Shown piece after piece: positions 59,801-64,000 of a DNA stretch of 64,000 nt (position 1 is its first letter; the number at the start of each line of letters is the position of its first letter). The translations under genes and the position numbers were made by a program. Source of the DNA: Corinectria fuckeliana (taxonomy: Eukaryota; Ascomycota; Sordariomycetes; Hypocreales; Nectriaceae); assembly GCA_019137255.1 (NCBI GenBank), contig WPDH01000028.1:62001-126000 (forward strand), read 5' to 3'. The notes under the pieces are model-generated. The model made no database searches. It was given only the letters and a program-made list of their open reading frames with translations, and was not told where the DNA came from.

Positions 59801-61583
59801 CATCAATTACGGCCGGCTTCTTGTGCAATGCCGGGGCTCAAAGCCAAGCGGTACTACATATGTACAGCATTGCCTGGTCCCAGCTCGTACATAACCCCAG
59901 CGGCTTGCGGGACTGGGTTTCGACTTTCGGCTGGGCGGCCAACGGCAGTCGTTGGCAAAGACGATCTGGATCAGATCGTCCCTATCCGCGTTGTGGAACG
60001 ATGTTCAAATGCCCAAAGTCCCAAATTCTCAGAGCGCCGGACTTCAGACAACGAGGGCCGGGTAACATCCTGAGCGACTCGATGTGTGAATTGTTGCAGT
60101 CGCGATTGGCTGGCGTTTCTACAAATTGCTCGGCCTATAATAGTTTTGATCCGACGTACTTTGTACTACATCGGAAGCACGTAGGCACCTTAGACACCCG
60201 AGTCCCGACCCCAGGCGCTCTCCTTTGCAGTGGGGCGAGAGCCATTCTTCTAGACGGGATGTTGCCCCGCGGCCGGATGGACTTTTGGATTGCGGAGAGG
60301 GATGCGACTCTGCAGGATTGCACCGGAGAGTCACATTGATTCAGTGGGAGTGAGTGTCAGATAGATGCATGAGGAAGGTATACTTAGTAAGTAGGAAGTA
60401 CTTTGTACACGGAACGGCTAAGCGGTGCTCCCGGATCCACAACCCCGCTCCTCCAACACACGACACTACCCCCCACCTTCAACCTCCCGCTTGTTCCAGA
60501 GCCACTGCATGCACCGCTGATGCGCCTGTCTGCCACGCTATACTCGTCTGTCTTCCCCGGAATGATTGTCACATTGTCGCATTGTGACATCAACAAGTCG
60601 CTCGTGACCTCGTGACCTACCACCAAAACACCTATTTCGTCAAAACACCACTTCGTAATTCGTACGGTCCGACCCCGACGCGCCTGACTAAGTCCCCGAA
60701 GCCGAGTCACACAAACACGGCCAGCTTTTCGTCTGGATGTCATCTGGAAGTGAAAATTCTGTGGGGCCCATCACGACGAAGCCTTCCCCTGTCATCCACT
60801 CCTCACCCTTCTGTGCATCTATCCACCCACCCACCATCTAACCAACTCAGAGCACCGCGGCGGCGAGCGGAGGAGGCCTGAAAACCCCCTTGGACCAGTC
60901 TCCAGAGTGGACCGAATGGGAAAACCTGCCCTGTTTCCTCCAATTCAACTGCACCCACTCGGTATTACAACGCATTACGAACGTACACACCCCCCCGGCG
61001 CCGACACCAAAACTAGCGACCAAGTGACCCGGCCCACCGGCGCCTGCTAGCACTACGGAACTCCCCCCACGGCACTTGCACCAGTCCGGAGTACTGTGTA
61101 CTATGTACAGACGCACCGTAACAGGCTCGGGAAACGCCAGGTACGCTGGGTCACGGCTTTCTCCCCGTCGCCTCCGCTGAGATGCCTGAATGGGAGAATG
61201 GAAATCTTTTCTCTCGTCATCAGCCTTATAATAGAAGCCCATGGTCCCCCCTTACTCAGGCGCCGTTTGCTTCCCTGAACTAAACCCAATTGTTTCGACA
61301 CCTCCTCAAGCCGTTGACTCTCCGCTGTCTACCTCTGCCTTACATTACATCGCCTTCTAGACTTCGATCCCAAAGACCTACTTGTTTTGTCTCGAATTCG
61401 GAACTACCCCTGTGGTATACGGATACATACTACATGTACACCGAACTCGGCCTGCGGCTGCCGTCCCGTCAACTCCGACCTGTTCCTCTACTGTACCACA
61501 ACGGCAAAGGAGTATTAGAATCTTCCTATTGCTCTCACCCTTCCTGCTCCAATCTCAACCTACATCCTTCACATCCTCTCGAC
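56874..61583. other. 4.7-kb region with no supported gene
   Basis: Left end is the DPP III promoter and right end (about 61260-61583) the gluconokinase leader, which is CT-rich. The middle shows a strong palindrome (58543-58579), TACTTAGTA-type palindromic words (58848-58893, 59676-59692, 60378-60408) and GTACT clusters (61088-61106). Open frames of up to 211 codons have no recognisable domain. Confidence 0.4.
58543..58579. repeat. 37-bp near-perfect palindrome
   Basis: GGTGGACACTCCGACA is followed after one base by TGTCGG, then GC, then GGAGTGTCCACC. The outer 12-bp arms GGTGGACACTCC / GGAGTGTCCACC and the inner arms CCGACA / TGTCGG are exact. It can form a hairpin in DNA or RNA or serve as a dimeric protein-binding site. 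Confidence 0.85.
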
Positions 61584-62402
61584 ATGATTTCCTACGATCC
61601 CGCTTCTATGCCAATCAAGGCTCCCAGGGCCGCGGCCTCCATCCCCTTGCCGTCGTCACTACAGGCAACGCCCACCACACCGTCGCCCTTGTCGCAGAAG
61701 GCCTCCGCCTCCGCCTCCGCCTCCGCTGCCATTAATGGCCATGGCGCCAAGGACCAACAGCATATTTGGCTGGTTACGGGCCCGGCTGGCTGTGGCAAGA
61801 GCACTATCGCCGAGTATTTGGCCAACACCCTTAACATGCCCTACATCGAGGGCGATTCGGTATGAGTCAATTCTCCTTCCCGTGTCGTTGCCAGCGTAGC
61901 TGACGCCGGGCTTCGGTTTACACGGGCTTACCAGCATCACCACTAACACGGCTTCCAGTTTCACCCTCCCGCCAACGTCGAAAAGATGCGCACTGGCACT
62001 CCCCTGACCGATGCCGACCGCTGGGACTGGCTCACGGCCCTCCGAGAGGAGTCTATTCACCGGCTCAACGCCGGAGCCGAAGGGGTCGTCCTTACCTGCT
62101 CCGCCCTGAAGCGCAAGTACCGCGACGTCATCCGAGTCGCTGGCTATTTCGACCACCGTCTCTGTATCCATTTCATCTTTCTCCTCGCCCCCGAGGAGGT
62201 GCTCCTCGCTCGTGTCTCGAAGCGAGAGGACCACTACATGGGCGCCAACATGGTCCACAGCCAGTTCGATATCCTCGAGCGTCCCACAAGCGACGAGAAG
62301 GACGTGGTCACCATCGACGTCAGCGTTTCTGTCGACGAGGTCAAGCGAGCCGCCCTGGCCAATGTCTTGGAGACTATGACCGAGGACAATGACGAACTAT
62401 AG
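61584..62402 (+). CDS. Gluconokinase
   Basis: Phosphorylates D-gluconate to 6-phosphogluconate, feeding the pentose phosphate pathway; cytosolic. Two exons, 61584-61859 and 61959-62402 (99-bp intron, GTATGA...CCAG), 239 residues. An N-terminal extension of about 60 residues is Ala/Ser/Pro-rich, with an (Ala-Ser)n run encoded by a TCCGCC hexanucleotide repeat (61705-61728). The kinase core starts at HIWLVTGPAGCGKST (P-loop), then MPYIEGDSFHPPANVEKM and GTPLTDADRWDWL (substrate region), VLTCSALKRKYRDVIR, and the lid HYMGANMVHSQFDILERP. All landmarks of the GntK family are present. ATG at 61584 is the first in the frame after stop-free leader sequence; a Met nine codons on (MPIKAP) is an alternative. 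Confidence 0.95.
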
Positions 62403-63789
62403 ACGGTCTGAACTGTCACGAGTGCACTCGCGCACACATGCTCTCACACATATGCGCGCACGCATGCACACGCGCACCTACCTACTTGCACACCTTACAG
62501 CAAACAACCGCGTCATTTAACATATACTCTCTCAAGTATACGGCATTCGCAAAAAATGAGTTTAGCCTGGAGTCACAGCGTTTCAATTCCATCACTCTCA
62601 TTGGTTCCGAGATGGATTTTAACCGACAAGGAGTTTTTGGTAATTTTTCTTTTCTTTTTGCAACTGGGTCCTTGCGCTGCGTTGAAGCAAAACCAACTCG
62701 GCTAGCCCACTGGGCCGTCCCTTCGGAGAGGTCTCCGATCCAGCCTAAGCCGAGGAGGCCTTGGGGCTGAGCTGGATGCCGCCCCCGCAAGTCAACTAAA
62801 TTAGAGCCGCCACACCAAATGTACATAACAGATCATGCGCTCTGCAGCGGCAACGCGAGCGGGGTGCGGGGGAGGGGGGGGGGACGAATATGCAAGGGAG
62901 GGCAGGAAACCTGCTTGCACGGATTAGAAGAATAGGGAGCCCGGAGGGTATCCGGAGAGGATTGGGGCATGGCAACGGTTACGTACGCATGCATCTTGGT
63001 GCGATGAGGACGTTGGTGTTGTGTAATGTAACACCAACGCCTCGTCGCTTCACGGCCATCATCAGTCATCCGTCATAATCCAACACGCTACACGGTTCAT
63101 GTCCGTTGCATGCTCGAGATGAAAGCCCAATGGAAACTTCCAGACATGGCCAGATTCTCCTCGCCTGTCCCACCTACGTACGACGTACAGACATCCTCGC
63201 GAAGCAACCTCTTGGTGGCCCCTCTAGACCTTCTACGGACCAGTCTTTGAAGAGCAATTACCCATCATTACAGGTACCAATTGATCCATCAACCTCTCCA
63301 ATCATTCAGCATTTCAGCCATGTGCCTAGAGCTAATGTGGTAAGCGAAGTTGGGGGAGGCTTTTACTGTTAGACAAGGGAGACATGTAAGTGGCCGAATT
63401 AGGCAATTTTGCTGCTCCAAGGCTCGAGTTGGCCGGGGTGCTGCATAGTAGGTGAGTAGAAACGGCGACGTACAGCAAGCTTGGCGATCAGAGGAGGCAC
63501 AGCTGTCTCAGTTGCTGGCACGGCATACGGAGTAAGTAGTCTCGTTTCTTTGGTTCGTTTCGATCCCGCTGGTTCTCGGGTGACTCTTCCGTCCTGGAGA
63601 GTGCTATCACTCACAGTAAACAGGAATGTTTTCAGGATAATACTTATTCTATTCTTTAACCAAGCTTCAATCTGCTATACTATCAACCCCTCACCCTTAC
63701 CACCAACATCCACGCTTGATTCTAGTGTAGTGAAACACGTCTCACGTAAGTAGGCACATGTTCTCGTGCACCTGTAGCTGCCGCCGCGG
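62403..63789. other. Convergent 3' intergenic region
   Basis: Between gluconokinase and the partial E2 gene. Contains an alternating purine-pyrimidine stretch (62428-62482), a run of 10 G (62874-62883) and AT-rich spacer. No gene recognised. Confidence 0.45.
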
Positions 63790-64000
63790 TCACCTCAACT
63801 GCATCACCATGACATCCGGCTCCTCCACCACCGTACGGACAACCTCGGCGGCCCGCGCCATGGTCGCCCCGTCAATTACACGGTGGTCGGCGCTCCAGCT
63901 GAAGTTGCACACCTGCTTCTTGACGACCCGGTCCGCCTTGTCAAACGCCGGCACGGTGCGCATCCGCCCGATGCCCAGGATGGCCACCTCGCGCTCGACG
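63790..64000 (-). CDS. Branched-chain alpha-keto acid dehydrogenase E2 (partial, C-terminus)
   Basis: Only the last 69 or so codons lie in the window; the gene continues beyond 64000. The visible part is the end of a 2-oxoacid dehydrogenase acyltransferase catalytic domain: GIGRMRTVPAFD, then FSWSADHRVIDGATMARAAEVVRTVVEEPDVMVMQLR. The catalytic DHRVIDGA motif, with His as active-site base, is intact. The ATM after DHRVIDG and the short C-terminus ending in a hydrophobic segment fit the branched-chain E2 (lipoamide acyltransferase) better than pyruvate dehydrogenase E2, which usually has DHRVVDGA followed by VGA. Mitochondrial by family. Confidence 0.85.
   Translation of the reverse strand, partial: VEREVAILGIGRMRTVPAFDKADRVVKKQVCNFSWSADHRVIDGATMARAAEVVRTVVEEPDVMVMQLR

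Overview
This window is chromosomal DNA of a filamentous ascomycete, most likely a sordariomycete of the order Hypocreales. The evidence is short GT-AG introns (about 50-120 bp) with CTGAC-type branch points, a CYP51B-type sterol demethylase close in sequence to those of Hypocreales, fungus-specific families (DUF3074, DUF3405, luciferase-domain protein, SulP transporter with a cyclic-nucleotide domain), pyrimidine-rich promoters, and intergenic DNA full of TACCTACC-type repeats. Genus cannot be told. I see no virus, plasmid, secondary-metabolite cluster or bacterial-type defence system.

Layout. 0.6-9.3 kb, plus strand: a single-pass membrane protein of unknown function, CYP51 (erg11), a DUF3074 START-like protein and a coiled-coil protein. 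9.7-14.4 kb, minus strand: TAF7 (TFIID) and a type II membrane protein resembling alpha-1,6-fucosyltransferases, separated by a roughly 540-bp MITE-like element with long terminal inverted repeats. 14.4-18 kb: no gene seen. 18-20.9 kb, minus: a kinesin-7 (KipA/Tea2 type). 20.9-26.7 kb: no supported gene. 26.7-35.3 kb, minus: an STK19-domain protein, a large SulP/STAS/cNMP transporter, PSF1 (GINS) and eEF1B-alpha; the second intron of the last carries a C/D snoRNA that I identify as U18/snR18. 35.7-39 kb, plus: Rpn13 and a Cus2/Tat-SF1-like splicing factor. 39.2-40.1 kb, minus: a luciferase-domain membrane protein. 42.1-44.8 kb, plus: DUF3405 protein. 45.5-46.3 kb, minus: p24/Emp24 cargo receptor. 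48-48.8 kb, plus: ARF1. 49.9-52.3 kb, minus: mitochondrial Hsp78. 52.7-53.7 kb, plus: ribosomal protein L6. 54.2-56.9 kb, minus: dipeptidyl peptidase III with a 9-nt microexon and a possible mitochondrial presequence. 61.6-62.4 kb, plus: gluconokinase. 63.8 kb to the edge, minus: the C-terminal end of a branched-chain acyltransferase (E2).

The genes do not form one pathway. They are conserved housekeeping genes: transcription (TAF7), replication (PSF1), translation (eEF1B, L6), proteasome (Rpn13), splicing (Cus2), secretory traffic (Emp24, ARF1), mitochondrial proteostasis (Hsp78) and metabolism (CYP51, DPP III, gluconokinase, E2). Several pairs share divergent promoters (eEF1B/Rpn13, Hsp78/L6, Emp24/ARF1). 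I did not find an undescribed system. The most interesting items are the intron-borne U18 snoRNA, the MITE-like element near TAF7, the two possible starts and the microexon of DPP III, and a strong palindrome at 58.5 kb. Exon limits were worked out by hand from splice signals and reading-frame continuity; no search was run.
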